DNA from: Actinomycetes bacterium
GTDB taxonomy: Bacteria; Actinomycetota; Acidimicrobiia; Acidimicrobiales; Palsa-688
Assembly: GCA_021838445.1 (NCBI GenBank)
Contig: JAKCDU010000037.1
Span: 1-36,024, forward strand
Length of the DNA: 36,024 nucleotides
Direction: 5' to 3'
Position numbers and translations under genes: made by a program. The notes under the pieces were generated by a model that saw nothing but the letters and a program-made list of their open reading frames with translations, had not been told where the DNA came from and made no database searches. Of the stretch, positions 15,868 to 24,560 are shown in pieces; the stretch's first letter is position 1; each line of letters starts with the position of its first letter.

Positions 15868-16997
15868 CCGGCCTCCATCAGCACCTCCTCGGTGTGCTCG
15901 CCGATGAGGGGGGCGGGTCGGCGCACCGACTGAGGGGCCCGTTCGAAGCGGACCGCCGGGGGGATGGAATGGAATGCGCCGGCGGCGGGGTGGACCTCGA
16001 CGGGGAGGGCCTCGACCAGCGCATCGAGGGAAGCCACGGGGGCGGCCGGGACGTCCTGTTCCCGGAAGAATTCCAGCCACTCGCTGGTGGTCCTCTCGGC
16101 CATCATCTGCCGCACCTCGCGGTAGAGGAAGGCGGCGTTGGTGATACGCAGCCGGGCCGTCGAGTACCGGACGTCACCGAGCAGATCGGTGCGCCCAGCC
16201 GCGGCGAATATCGAGTCGTAGTGTTCCTTGGTGTAGGGCAGCGCCATGATCCAGCCGTCGCGGGTGGGCCACGGTCCTCTCTCCTCGTTCAGCACCCGGC
16301 TGTAGCCGGCTGGCCCGAGGGATGGGACAGGTATGGCCGCGGCACCGTGCTCGACCAGGGTGAAGGCGGTCATGGTCTCCACCATGGGCACTTCGATGCG
16401 CTCGCCGTCGCCGGTCATGGCCCGCCGGTAGAGGGCGGCGCTGACGGCGTAGACAATGGTCAGACCGCACACCTTGTCGGCCATGATGGTGGCCGACACC
16501 ATGGGTCGTCCCGTCAGCCTCGAGGTGGCGTCGGCGATGCCGGTCTCGGTCTGCACCACGTCGTCGTAGGCCGGCTCGTCGGCGCGCGGCCCGTCGCTCG
16601 GGTACCCGTGGGCCTGGCAGTAGACGATGTCGGGGCGGCGGGCGGCCACTTCCTCGTAGGCCAGGCCGGCCCGGGCCAGGGTGCCGGGACGGAGGTTGGT
16701 CACCATGACGTCACAGGTGGCCACCACGTCGAGCAGGGCGGCGAGCCCTGCGGGGTGCTTGAAGTCGATGGAGATGTTGCGCTTGTTGCGGAGCAGGTTG
16801 AGCGCGACCCCCGAGAGCTGGGGGATCGGCCCCGGCCCCATGGACCGGTTGGCTTCCCCGCGGGGCGGTTCGACGGTTATGACGTCGGCACCGAGATCGC
16901 CGAGCACTTGGGTGGCGTACGGACCCATGACGACCGAGGTCAGGTCGAGGACGCGGATACCGGCGAGAGGGCCGCCGGCGATCGGGTGGATGGTCAC
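15795..16997 (-). CDS. Class III (CaiB/BaiF-type) CoA-transferase
   Basis: The 400-residue protein starts with GIRVLDLTSVVMGPYATQVLGDLGADVITVE, the hallmark N-terminus of the CaiB/BaiF family (formyl-CoA transferase, alpha-methylacyl-CoA racemase). The catalytic Asp is most likely Asp145 in EPAYDDVVQTETG, and NLRPGTLARAGL (101-112) matches the CoA-binding region. It would move CoA between acyl groups, or racemise a 2-methylacyl-CoA. Length is normal. The GTG start lies six bases after a TAGCCT box and only 24 bases from the divergent epoxide-hydrolase start. Its 3' end overlaps the convergent membrane-protein gene. Substrate is unknown; the context suggests activation of an acid imported by the neighbouring transporters. 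Confidence 0.9.
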   Translation of the reverse strand: MTIHPIAGGPLAGIRVLDLTSVVMGPYATQVLGDLGADVITVEPPRGEANRSMGPGPIPQLSGVALNLLRNKRNISIDFKHPAGLAALLDVVATCDVMVTNLRPGTLARAGLAYEEVAARRPDIVYCQAHGYPSDGPRADEPAYDDVVQTETGIADATSRLTGRPMVSATIMADKVCGLTIVYAVSAALYRRAMTGDGERIEVPMVETMTAFTLVEHGAAAIPVPSLGPAGYSRVLNEERGPWPTRDGWIMALPYTKEHYDSIFAAAGRTDLLGDVRYSTARLRITNAAFLYREVRQMMAERTTSEWLEFFREQDVPAAPVASLDALVEALPVEVHPAAGAFHSIPPAVRFERAPQSVRRPAPLIGEHTEEVLMEAGYDAEGIASLRSKGAFGTVPAELS

Positions 16998-17021
16998 CCG
17001 GAGAGGCTACGTTGAGCCACG
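16998..17021. promoter_or_regulatory. 24-bp divergent gap with two overlapping -10 boxes
   Basis: On the reverse strand TAGCCT (17009 to 17004) lies six bases before the CoA-transferase GTG. On the forward strand TACGTT (17008-17013) lies eight bases before the epoxide-hydrolase ATG. The boxes share the self-complementary TA step at 17008-17009, so both promoters must compete for the same melted region. There is no room for untranslated leaders. Confidence 0.5.
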
Positions 17022-18158
17022 ATGACCACAGCAATCGAGCCGTTTCAAGTCGCCGTAACCTCGTCGGCCATCGGCGACCTCAGGGAGCGGCTGAACCGCG
17101 CCCGCTGGCCCGAGCCGGCGACTGTCACCGACTGGTCCCAGGGGGTGCCCCTCGGGTACCTGCAGGACCTCTGCCGCTACTGGCGGGACGACTACGACTG
17201 GACCGCCCGCCAGGACCGGCTCAACTCGTTCCCCCAGTACCGCGCCGAGATCGACGGGCTGGGCGTCCATTTCATCCACGTCCCCTCACCCCATCCGGGG
17301 GCCCTGCCGCTGATCCTCACCCATGGCTGGCCCGGCTCGGTGGTGGAGTTCCTCGAGGTCATACCGGCGCTGGTGGATCCCACGCTCGAAGGCGGGGACC
17401 CGGCCGACGCCTTCCACGTGGTCGTACCGTCACTGCCCGGCTACGGCTTCACCGACAGGCCGGCGGAGACGGGATGGGGGATCGAGCGCACGGCCCGGGC
17501 CTGGGCCGAGCTGATGAGCCGTCTCGGCTACCGGCGCTACGGGGCCCAGGGAGGCGACTGGGGATCGATGGTCACCACCAGTATCGGCCAGCAGGACCCC
17601 GGCCACGTCGCCGGTATCCACCTGAACATGGTGCTCGGCTTCCCCGGGCCCGATGACGGCGAGATGACCGAGATGGAGCAGTCGGCCATGGCCCGTGTCC
17701 AGGACTACAACGAGTGGGATTCCGGCTACATGAAGCAGCAGGGCACCCGGCCGCAGACCCTCGGGTACGGCCTGGTCGATTCCCCGGTGGGCCAGTGCGC
17801 CTGGATACTGGAGAAGTTCTGGTCGTGGAGCGACACCGACGGTGATCCCGTAGGGGCCCTGGGAGCTGACCGCATCCTGGACAATGTGATGCTCTACTGG
17901 CTGACCGCCACCGGCGCATCGTCGGCCCGCATGTACTGGGAGTCCATCCGCAACCCTCCCTTCGGTCCGGTGTCGGTGCCCATGGGGGCATCGGTGTTCC
18001 CCAAGGAGATATTCCGCTGCTCCCGGCGCTGGGCCGAGCGGCAGTTCGCCGACATCCGCTACTGGGGCGAACCCGAGGTCGGCGGCCATTTCGCCGCTTT
18101 CGAGCAGCCGGCCATCTTCGTCGAGGAGCTACGCCGGTTCTTCGCCACGGTGCGCTGA
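17022..18158 (+). CDS. Epoxide hydrolase (EHN-domain alpha/beta hydrolase)
   Basis: The 378-residue protein has the N-terminal EHN lid-associated domain (about 5-110, with RWPEPATVTDWSQGVPLGYL and WRDDYDWTARQDRLNSFPQY). This is followed by the alpha/beta-hydrolase core: oxyanion HGWPGS (101-106), nucleophile Asp179 in GAQGGDWGS and the catalytic His356 in GGHFAAFEQP. This matches microsomal-type bacterial epoxide hydrolases that convert epoxides to vicinal diols through an ester intermediate. Length is normal. It diverges from the CoA-transferase and ends at a hairpin shared with the MFS gene. A role in detoxifying or using ring- or alkene-epoxide intermediates is inferred from neighbouring catabolic genes. 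Confidence 0.92.
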   Translation: MTTAIEPFQVAVTSSAIGDLRERLNRARWPEPATVTDWSQGVPLGYLQDLCRYWRDDYDWTARQDRLNSFPQYRAEIDGLGVHFIHVPSPHPGALPLILTHGWPGSVVEFLEVIPALVDPTLEGGDPADAFHVVVPSLPGYGFTDRPAETGWGIERTARAWAELMSRLGYRRYGAQGGDWGSMVTTSIGQQDPGHVAGIHLNMVLGFPGPDDGEMTEMEQSAMARVQDYNEWDSGYMKQQGTRPQTLGYGLVDSPVGQCAWILEKFWSWSDTDGDPVGALGADRILDNVMLYWLTATGASSARMYWESIRNPPFGPVSVPMGASVFPKEIFRCSRRWAERQFADIRYWGEPEVGGHFAAFEQPAIFVEELRRFFATVR

Positions 18159-18178
18159 AGGTTGCGCTGAACGCGAGG

Positions 18179-18204
18179 GAGCCGGGGCCTTGCGGCCCCG
18201 GCTC
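18179..18204. terminator. Bidirectional hairpin terminator
   Basis: An 11-bp GC-rich stem (GAGCCGGGGCC at 18179-18189 with its complement at 18194-18204) closes a TTGC loop. It lies between the convergent epoxide-hydrolase and MFS genes, 20 and 36 bases from their stops. No T-run follows on either strand. Confidence 0.75.
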
Positions 18205-18239
18205 CGGCTACTGCTAGGAGCGTGAGGTGGGTCTCGCCG

Positions 18240-19952
18240 TCAGGCGTTGGCGGTGAGGCCCATCTTGGCCATCTCGGCCTGGACCATGGCCTCGTGAGCG
18301 GCCTCGTCCTCCTTGGCCTTGGCCGTGGTCCACCGGCCCCGCATCAGCGGCACGGTGAGCAGGAAGAAGATCATGCCGCCGAAGCAGATCCAGTACCAGT
18401 TCTGCCACTTGCCCGGGTTCTCGGCGGCGGCCTTTTCAACCGCGGGGGCGTGGGACAGGGTGGCCGTGGCGCTGGCCGGGAGCTTGCTGATAGCTATGAG
18501 GTCCGACAGGGCCTTGGACGGGCTGACGTGGAGGCCGGCGGCGATCTGGCCGATGGCGGCGGCGTCGGTCTTGGAGTCGGTCGGGTGGGCCTTGAGGGCG
18601 GCCAGGGTATCGGGGTGGATCGTGCTCAGGGCTGCCACCTGGGTGGGGTACTGGGCGACGACCGCTTTGAGGGAGGTCCCATAGGTGACCAGCGGGTTCA
18701 TGGAGCTGATGACCGAGGGCAGGATCATGGTGGAGGCGAAGACCACCACCCGGATGATCCAGCCCCAGATGGCCAGGCCGGTAGCGGTGAGGGCCGGGTT
18801 GTGGGACTCGACGGTCTCGGTGAAGCTGGCCATCCACGGCACGTAGGCGATACCCAGCGCGAACGACAGGATGGCGGCCAGGATGGCCAGCTTGTAGTAG
18901 CCGGTGGTGGGGTGATGGGCCTGGGAGAGGTAGATGACCATCATGATCGCCGACCCAACGCCGCCGACGACCATGAACGGCTTGCGCACCCGGACCTTGT
19001 CCGACAGGAACCCGCAGCCGATGACGGCGATGACGTTGAAGCCCCAGCTCCAGTTGAGCAGGCCGTTGGCGTCTTTGGTGGAGAAACCGAAGACTGTGGC
19101 GTAGTACAGCAGGCCGAAGCCGACCAGGGTGTAGTACACGAGCAGGAAGATGGCGATTCCGGTGGCCGACACGATGACGTCGAGCTTCAGGAGCTGCCGC
19201 CATGGGTTGCGAAGGGACGCCTCGACGTCGATGCCCTTGGCCCGGGCCTCGATCAGCGTCCGGTCCTGCATGGTGACCATGAGCTGGTCGCGCAGGCCGG
19301 GGGACAGCTCCTTGAGCCCGATCAGGGCGACCACGGCGACGATGAGGCCGACTACGCCGCAGATGTGGTACTCGTGGGTCCAGAACGAGGTGCTCGGGTT
19401 GGCTCCGATGGTGTTGGTGGCGACGGTGGCCACGACCAGGCTGCCGAGCACCGGCCCGGCGGTCCAGAAGCCCATGGCGGTGGCCCGCCCGACCTGGGGA
19501 GAGAAGTCTCGGATGAGGGCGGGGGTGGCCACCAGGCAGATGCCCTCGACCACTCCGACGAAGAACCCGAAGATGGTGAACTCCCACTTGCTGGTCGACA
19601 AGGGGATGATGAACTCGACGAACACCCCCGTGATGATCAGACCGGCCACGACCAGGTTGGTTCGGCCGAGCCGGTCGGTCAGGCCGGCGAAGAGGGAGCC
19701 GAAGGCGCCGATCAGGTTGCTGATGGCCACGGTGTACACGTAGAACGTGAACGTCATGTGGAGTTTCGGCAGGAACAGCGTGGACACCGACCCACCGACG
19801 TACAACTCGTAGTACAGCGTCACCGTCGCCAGCACCGTGATGGCCAGGTACAACATGCGCGGCCCGGTGTCCGGATAGGTGTCGAGCTGTCGGTTCCAGA
19901 GGCTGGATATGCCCCTCGAACCGGTGCCCGATTCGGCGGCAGCTACGGTCAT
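18240..19952 (-). CDS. MFS transporter with an extra helical insert before the last helix
   Basis: The 570-residue membrane protein has the major-facilitator fold with the signature loop FAGLTDRLGRTNLVVAGL (88-105, GxxxDRxGRR-like) between helices 2 and 3 and about 12 helices. Residues 418-516 form an unusual hydrophilic, Ala-rich helical segment (KAVVAQYPTQVAALSTIHPD and following) between the penultimate and last helices. ATG 19952 has a GGGGGG ribosome site and gives a sensible N-terminus; the open frame runs on to 20039 without homology. Substrate is unknown; an organic or aromatic acid would fit the neighbourhood. The gene follows gpsA-GDPD on the same strand but has its own candidate promoter. 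Confidence 0.88.
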   Translation of the reverse strand: MTVAAAESGTGSRGISSLWNRQLDTYPDTGPRMLYLAITVLATVTLYYELYVGGSVSTLFLPKLHMTFTFYVYTVAISNLIGAFGSLFAGLTDRLGRTNLVVAGLIITGVFVEFIIPLSTSKWEFTIFGFFVGVVEGICLVATPALIRDFSPQVGRATAMGFWTAGPVLGSLVVATVATNTIGANPSTSFWTHEYHICGVVGLIVAVVALIGLKELSPGLRDQLMVTMQDRTLIEARAKGIDVEASLRNPWRQLLKLDVIVSATGIAIFLLVYYTLVGFGLLYYATVFGFSTKDANGLLNWSWGFNVIAVIGCGFLSDKVRVRKPFMVVGGVGSAIMMVIYLSQAHHPTTGYYKLAILAAILSFALGIAYVPWMASFTETVESHNPALTATGLAIWGWIIRVVVFASTMILPSVISSMNPLVTYGTSLKAVVAQYPTQVAALSTIHPDTLAALKAHPTDSKTDAAAIGQIAAGLHVSPSKALSDLIAISKLPASATATLSHAPAVEKAAAENPGKWQNWYWICFGGMIFFLLTVPLMRGRWTTAKAKEDEAAHEAMVQAEMAKMGLTANA

Positions 19953-20010
19953 CAAGAACCCCCCGTTCAGGTGAATGGAACCCGGGACCGTCGGCCCCGG
20001 GGCGCCTGTG

Positions 20011-20039
20011 ACGCTAGCCACACCATACGTCTTGCACAA
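20011..20039 (-). promoter_or_regulatory. Candidate promoter of the MFS gene
   Basis: On the reverse strand TTGTGC (20039-20034) and TAGCGT (20016-20011) are spaced by 17 bases, predicting transcription from about 20004 and a leader of about 50 bases. An imperfect inverted repeat ACGTCAG / CTGAACGT (20039-20062) overlaps the -35 side and could be an operator. No regulator gene is adjacent. Confidence 0.35.
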
Positions 20040-20114
20040 CGTCAGATCGCGTTACTGAACGTCGTTACCCGAACAGACGTGCCGGATCCTAGCCTCGACG
20101 AGCAAATGCCCGAT

Positions 20115-20969
20115 TCAGGAAGTGTGTTCCCACTGTCGGCGATCCACCAGGATCTCCTTGAGGGTGGCCGGCCGGTCGGTCATGATGCCGTCCACGCCGA
20201 GGTCCAGGAGTCCCTCCATGGTCGCCCGGTCGTCGATGGTCCACACGTGCACGGCGATCCCCAGGCGGTGGGCGGTATCGATCAGGCGCCTGTCCACGAG
20301 TGGTATGCGGCCCTGGCGGATGGGTATCTGGGCCGCGCCGAACCCGGTGAGCCGGTCACCGAGGGACCGGGCCCCGGCGGGGCCCAGAACGCTGGCCAGG
20401 CGCAGGGCCGAGGTGGCCAGCGGGCCCATCCCGGTGCACAACCGGGGACCGAGGGCCCGACGGATCCGGGCCAGCCGGCGGTCGTTGAAGGACGTGATGC
20501 AGACCCGATCGAGTGCTGCCGAGCGGTGGATGGTCTCGATCAGGGGCCCGACCACGCGGTCGTGCTTGGCGTCGATGTTCCAACGCACCTCGGGCCAGGC
20601 CTCGAGCACCTCATCGAGGCGGGGTACGGGTTGGTCGGAGCCGCTCAAGCGGACCGTGGCCAGCTGTGACCACGACAGGTCCCGTACCGCGCCGCCCCGC
20701 TCGCTGGTGCGGCTCAGATCGGGGTCGTGGATGGTGACGACGGTCCCGTCGGAGGTGGCGTGAACGTCGGTCTCCACGTACCGGTACCCGAGGTCCACGG
20801 CGTGGCGGAAGGACTCCCAGGTGTTCTCCGGGGCCTCGAGGGCGCCGCCTCGATGGGCGAAGGCGAGGGCATGGGGGTGGTCGAGGAAGGCGAAGCGCGG
20901 CGAATCCACCGCCGGGAGGCTACCGCCACTTTCGGCGGCGGCGCCCCGCTCAGCCGGGGTCCGATTCAT
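20115..20969 (-). CDS. Glycerophosphodiester phosphodiesterase
   Basis: The 284-residue TIM-barrel enzyme would hydrolyse glycerophosphodiesters to sn-glycerol 3-phosphate and an alcohol. Catalytic and metal residues are visible: His39-Arg40 in AFAHRGG, Glu48-Asn49 in APENTWESF, Glu66 and Asp68 in YVETDVH, and His81-Asp82 in TIHDPDLSRT. The end shows VHVWTIDDRATM and GVDGIMTDRP, as usual in the family. No signal peptide is seen, so it is cytoplasmic. It begins inside the last 20 bases of gpsA; together they act on the glycerol-3-phosphate pool for phospholipid metabolism. Confidence 0.93.
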   Translation of the reverse strand: MNRTPAERGAAAESGGSLPAVDSPRFAFLDHPHALAFAHRGGALEAPENTWESFRHAVDLGYRYVETDVHATSDGTVVTIHDPDLSRTSERGGAVRDLSWSQLATVRLSGSDQPVPRLDEVLEAWPEVRWNIDAKHDRVVGPLIETIHRSAALDRVCITSFNDRRLARIRRALGPRLCTGMGPLATSALRLASVLGPAGARSLGDRLTGFGAAQIPIRQGRIPLVDRRLIDTAHRLGIAVHVWTIDDRATMEGLLDLGVDGIMTDRPATLKEILVDRRQWEHTS

Positions 20970-21939
20970 GGCCGGGGTGGCGCAAGCCGCGGTAGGCGTC
21001 GAGGGGTTTCTGTCGGCCCATCACCACCTCGTGGATCTCGTGGCAGATCGGGAGGTCGACGCCGTACTGGGCGGCCAGGCCGAGGGCCAGGCGAGCGGTG
21101 TTGACGCCCTCGGCGACCATGTGCATCTCGGACAGGATGCCCTCGAGGGGACGCCCCCTGCCGAGCATCTCGCCCACCGTCCGGTTGCGGCTGTAGGGGC
21201 TCATGCACGTCGCCATCAGGTCCCCCATGCCGGCCAGGCCGGCCAGGGTCTGGGGTTCGGCCCCCATGGCCACCCCGAGTCGGGTCAGTTCGGCCAGGCC
21301 CCGGGTGATGACCGCGGCCCGGGTGTTGTCCCCCACGCCCAGGCCCTCGCCGATCCCGGCGGCGATGGCTATCACGTTCTTGAGGGCGCCGCCTATCTCA
21401 CAGCCGATCACGTCGTGGTTGCGGTAAACCCGGAACAAACGGTGCTGGAGGACGCCCTGCAGGGCGGTGGCCACCCCCTGGTCCTCGGTGGCGATGACGC
21501 TGGCTGCGGCCTGCCCGGCCATGATCTCCCGGGCCAGGTTGGGCCCCGACAGCGCCGCCCTCGGGTGGCCGGGCAGCAGTTCCTGGACCACCTGGGTCAT
21601 GCGCTTGAAGGTTCCGGCCTCGATGCCCTTGGTGAGGCTGACGACCGGGACCCAGGGGCGCAGCCAGCTACGAGTCTCCTGCAGCGTGGCGCGAAAGCCG
21701 TCAGAGGGGACGGCCACGACCAGCACGTCGGCGTCGCGCACCGCCTCCTCCATGTCGGCTGTGGCCCTGAGCCGCCGGGGGAGGGTGGCCCCGGGCAGGT
21801 ATCTCTGGTTGGTACGCGAAGAGTTGACCTCCTCGGCCACCTCGGGGTTGCGGGCCCAGAGGATGGTGGGGTTCAGAGCAGTGGTGAGGCTGGCCACCGT
21901 CGTGCCCCACGAACCGGCACCGAGCACCGTCACGTTCAT
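20950..21939 (-). CDS. gpsA: NAD(P)H-dependent glycerol-3-phosphate dehydrogenase
   Basis: The 329-residue enzyme reduces dihydroxyacetone phosphate to sn-glycerol 3-phosphate, the backbone for phospholipids. The N-terminal Rossmann motif is GAGSWGT (7-13). The catalytic Lys187 is in GGALKNVIAIAAG, and the substrate-binding GDNTRAAVITRGLAE and GLAGMGDLMATCMSPYSRN follow. ATG 21939 has a GGGGGAGG ribosome site; the frame is open to 22683, but the extra residues are antisense to the sigma-factor gene. It is divergent from the SigR-like gene with a 51-bp gap and overlaps the phosphodiesterase gene by 20 bases. Confidence 0.96.
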   Translation of the reverse strand: MNVTVLGAGSWGTTVASLTTALNPTILWARNPEVAEEVNSSRTNQRYLPGATLPRRLRATADMEEAVRDADVLVVAVPSDGFRATLQETRSWLRPWVPVVSLTKGIEAGTFKRMTQVVQELLPGHPRAALSGPNLAREIMAGQAAASVIATEDQGVATALQGVLQHRLFRVYRNHDVIGCEIGGALKNVIAIAAGIGEGLGVGDNTRAAVITRGLAELTRLGVAMGAEPQTLAGLAGMGDLMATCMSPYSRNRTVGEMLGRGRPLEGILSEMHMVAEGVNTARLALGLAAQYGVDLPICHEIHEVVMGRQKPLDAYRGLRHPGHESDPG

Positions 21940-21978
21940 TTTGCCTCCCCCTGGCTCGGGACGGTCACAGGTGGAGGG

Positions 21979-21984
21979 TAGGGT
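21979..21984 (+). promoter_or_regulatory. -10 box (TAGGGT) of the SigR-like gene
   Basis: TAGGGT is followed by six bases (AGGCAC) and ATG 21991. The upstream GTGGAGGG could instead act as a ribosome site for a transcript started further upstream, so both modes are possible. Confidence 0.4.
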
Positions 21985-21990
21985 AGGCAC

Positions 21991-22572
<582 letters not shown>

Positions 22573-22624
22573 CCACTCCGGCCCGTCGAAATATCCTTTT
22601 CTATCCGGGACATCGCTGCCGAAT

Positions 22625-22933
22625 ATGGACGACTCAAACTCTCGATACGACGTTGGGGACCTGATGAGAGCAGGCGACTGCAATGACGCACTCCATACGC
22701 TCTACCACTACCTCGACGGCGAACTGACTGACTCGCGCCGCCAGGCCATCCGGGAGCATCTCGACCTGTGCCAGCCGTGTCTGCACGCTTTCGACTTCGA
22801 GGCCGAGCTGAAGGTGGTGATCGCCCGATCCTGCCGGGATCAGGTACCGGACCAGCTTCGACGCAAGATCGCCGAGGCCATCGCTCACGAATGCCAGGAA
22901 GGGACATCCGAAGCGGGCCTGGGAAGCGTATAG
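22625..22933 (+). CDS. rsrA: RsrA-type zinc-binding anti-sigma factor (mycothiol system)
   Basis: The 102-residue protein shows the zinc anti-sigma (ZAS) ligands with exact RsrA spacing: Cys19, His45, Cys49 and Cys52, in CNDALHTLYHYLDGEL and REHLDLCQPC. A further Cys lies in ARSCRDQVP, and Cys89 is near the C-terminus. It would bind and block the preceding sigma factor in reducing conditions and release it when disulphide formation expels zinc. The ATG at 22625 has no good ribosome site. The in-frame ATG at 22664 (MRAGDCNDALH) has GGGGA four bases upstream and keeps all ligands, so it is a serious alternative. Confidence 0.92.
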   Translation: MDDSNSRYDVGDLMRAGDCNDALHTLYHYLDGELTDSRRQAIREHLDLCQPCLHAFDFEAELKVVIARSCRDQVPDQLRRKIAEAIAHECQEGTSEAGLGSV

Positions 22934-22976
22934 GCACGGGAACAACCGCTGTTCCGACGAGGTTGAGAGGTGCAGG

Positions 22977-23165
22977 ATGAGCGAAAGATCTTTGGGAGGT
23001 CACTCCCTCACCAGCAGCGAGCGTCCCTCGCGCTCGTTCGGTAAGAACCGGACGTGCAAGGAGCCGGGCTGCGAGACGCAGCTGTCCATGTACAACAGCG
23101 GTAAGTACTGCTACCGCCACGAGCCGATGGCCGTTCCCCGGACGCGGGGCAAGAAGATCGCCTGA
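22977..23165 (+). CDS. Small Cys/His protein, probable zinc-binding
   Basis: The 62-residue basic protein has Cys47-type ligands in the pattern C-x4-C then C-x2-H: TCKEPGCETQLSMYNSGKYC followed by YRHE. This looks like a compact zinc ribbon, and similar tiny proteins occur near regulatory genes in actinobacteria. Residues 1-25 and the RTRGKK tail are Ser/Arg/Lys-rich and probably flexible. GAGAGGTGCAGG precedes the ATG. It follows rsrA by 43 bases and may be cotranscribed with the sigma/anti-sigma pair. Function unknown. Confidence 0.75.
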   Translation: MSERSLGGHSLTSSERPSRSFGKNRTCKEPGCETQLSMYNSGKYCYRHEPMAVPRTRGKKIA

Positions 23166-23190
23166 GTGGGACCTCTCTGCACGGAGCTGG

Positions 23191-23469
23191 GTGCCGGTGA
23201 CCGTCGGATCGTTCTCTTCCGACGGCCCGGTGGTTTCCATGATTCCCGAGACTCCCGTGGTTCTCGATGGGCCCGTGGTTCTCGACGGGCCAGCGGTTCT
23301 CGACGGGCCAGCGGTCGTCAAGGTGGTGCAGCCGGTACCATGCGCCATGGCTGCCACGACCCGTCATCGTCACGGGAGCCGACCGCCGCTACGTGAACCC
23401 GAGCCGGCCGTCGCGGTGGGGATCAGGTCGGGCGGCCCCGAGGGCGGCCCCGCGGTAGCAAGGCCGTGA
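23191..23469 (+). CDS. Doubtful 92-residue ORF with VLDGP repeats, coupled to the zincin gene
   Basis: This ORF is uncertain. It starts at a GTG with CGGAG upstream, contains in-frame six-residue repeats (VVLDGP, VVLDGP, AVLDGP) encoded by 18-bp tandem DNA repeats, and ends in a GTGA overlap with the next gene. The tail is Pro/Gly/Arg-rich. No family is recognised. The overlap is as expected for a coupled gene, but a four-base overlap can also arise by chance in GC-rich DNA. Confidence 0.25.
   Translation: MPVTVGSFSSDGPVVSMIPETPVVLDGPVVLDGPAVLDGPAVVKVVQPVPCAMAATTRHRHGSRPPLREPEPAVAVGIRSGGPEGGPAVARP
23256..23309 (+). repeat. Three 18-bp tandem repeats
   Basis: Units begin at 23256, 23274 and 23292 with consensus CGTGGTTCTCGACGGGCC; the third starts AGC and a fourth, degenerate unit follows to 23327. 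The period of 18 keeps a reading frame. It fills the gap between the small Cys protein gene and the zincin gene. Confidence 0.8.
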
Positions 23470-24560
23470 CCGACCTCATCGCCTGGGACACCGCCACCCA
23501 GGTCGCCCGCCGGGTCGCATCGCCGAGGACCCCCCTGACCGATTACGAAATGCGCTCGCTCGAACAGGATTTCGAGGCCATGACGGCCCAGGCCGAGCGG
23601 CTCGTCGAGCTCGAGACGGGGCTGCGTTCCCAGTTCGGGCCGGCCCGGGCCCGAGTCGCCGACCGGGCCCAGTGGGTGGACGTCAACGTGGCGTCCTTCC
23701 AGCGCCTGCTCCGCCCCGTCATGGCCAAGCTCTCCGAGCGTATGAGCGCCAAACGGGGGCTCTCCCCCGTGCCGATGTCGGTCACCCGGCAGCTGGCCGG
23801 GACCGAACTGGGCCTGGTCCTCGGCTGGATGTCGGGGCGTGTTCTCGGCCAGTACGACCAGCTCCTGATCGAGGACGAACGACCCGAAGATCAGGACATG
23901 GTGTACTACATCGGTCCGAACGTGGTCGGGGTGGAGCGCCGCTACGGTTTCGCCCCGGCGGAGTTCCGACTGTGGTTGGCGCTCCACGAGGTGACCCACC
24001 GGATGCAGTTCACCGGGGTGCCGTGGCTGCGGGCCCACTTCCTCGGGCTCGTCGAGCGCACCCTGGCCGGGCTCGATCCCGACCCCAAGGCGCTGATGGC
24101 CGCGCTGCGCCGCAGCGCCGACAGCATCCGGGCGGGGCGCAATCCGCTCGACGAGGGAGGGCTGGCCGCCCTATTCGCCGGGCCGGAGCAGCACGCCGCC
24201 ATCCAGGAGATCGGCGGCCTCATGAGCCTGCTGGAGGGTCACGGCGACATCGTCATGAACCGGGCCGCGACCGACCTGATCCCGGGCGCCCCGCTCTTCG
24301 CCCGAACCCTCCACGAGCGCCGCCAGCAGCGAGGGGTGGCCCGGGTGGCATCGGTGCTTCTCGGTCTCGACGCCAAGATGCGCCAGTACGAGCAGGGCGA
24401 ACGCTTCGTCACCGCGGTCGAAGCGGCCGGCGGGAGGGAGCTGTTCTCCAAGGTCTGGTCGGGACCGGAGTGGCTGCCCGGCTGGGGCGAGATTCGCTCC
24501 CCGCAGCTGTGGATCGACCGGGCCAGCCGTGACCGTGCGGACCGCCCCCCGATCGGGTGA
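23466..24560 (+). CDS. Zincin-like metalloprotease family protein (DUF2342)
   Basis: The 364-residue protein carries HEVTH (174-178) within a long helix, the metal-binding core of the Zincin_2/DUF2342 family, found almost only in actinobacteria and sometimes labelled F420-biosynthesis-associated. DMVYYIGPNV (144-153) and GGLMSLLEGHGDIVMNRA (downstream third-ligand region) fit the family. Activity and substrate are unproven for the family. The GTG start at 23466 lies in a GTGA overlap with the doubtful ORF, and its stop overlaps tilS in the same way. The position just before tilS-hpt is conserved in actinobacteria to my knowledge. Confidence 0.9.
   Translation: MTDLIAWDTATQVARRVASPRTPLTDYEMRSLEQDFEAMTAQAERLVELETGLRSQFGPARARVADRAQWVDVNVASFQRLLRPVMAKLSERMSAKRGLSPVPMSVTRQLAGTELGLVLGWMSGRVLGQYDQLLIEDERPEDQDMVYYIGPNVVGVERRYGFAPAEFRLWLALHEVTHRMQFTGVPWLRAHFLGLVERTLAGLDPDPKALMAALRRSADSIRAGRNPLDEGGLAALFAGPEQHAAIQEIGGLMSLLEGHGDIVMNRAATDLIPGAPLFARTLHERRQQRGVARVASVLLGLDAKMRQYEQGERFVTAVEAAGGRELFSKVWSGPEWLPGWGEIRSPQLWIDRASRDRADRPPIG

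Noticed and set aside
18222-20669. Very long forward open frame (815 codons) over the MFS and phosphodiesterase genes
   Set aside because: It is antisense to two clear genes, is dominated by Gly, Asp, Glu and His as expected of a mirrored frame, and matches no family.
23256-23327. CRISPR array
   Set aside because: The units are directly tandem with no unique spacers.
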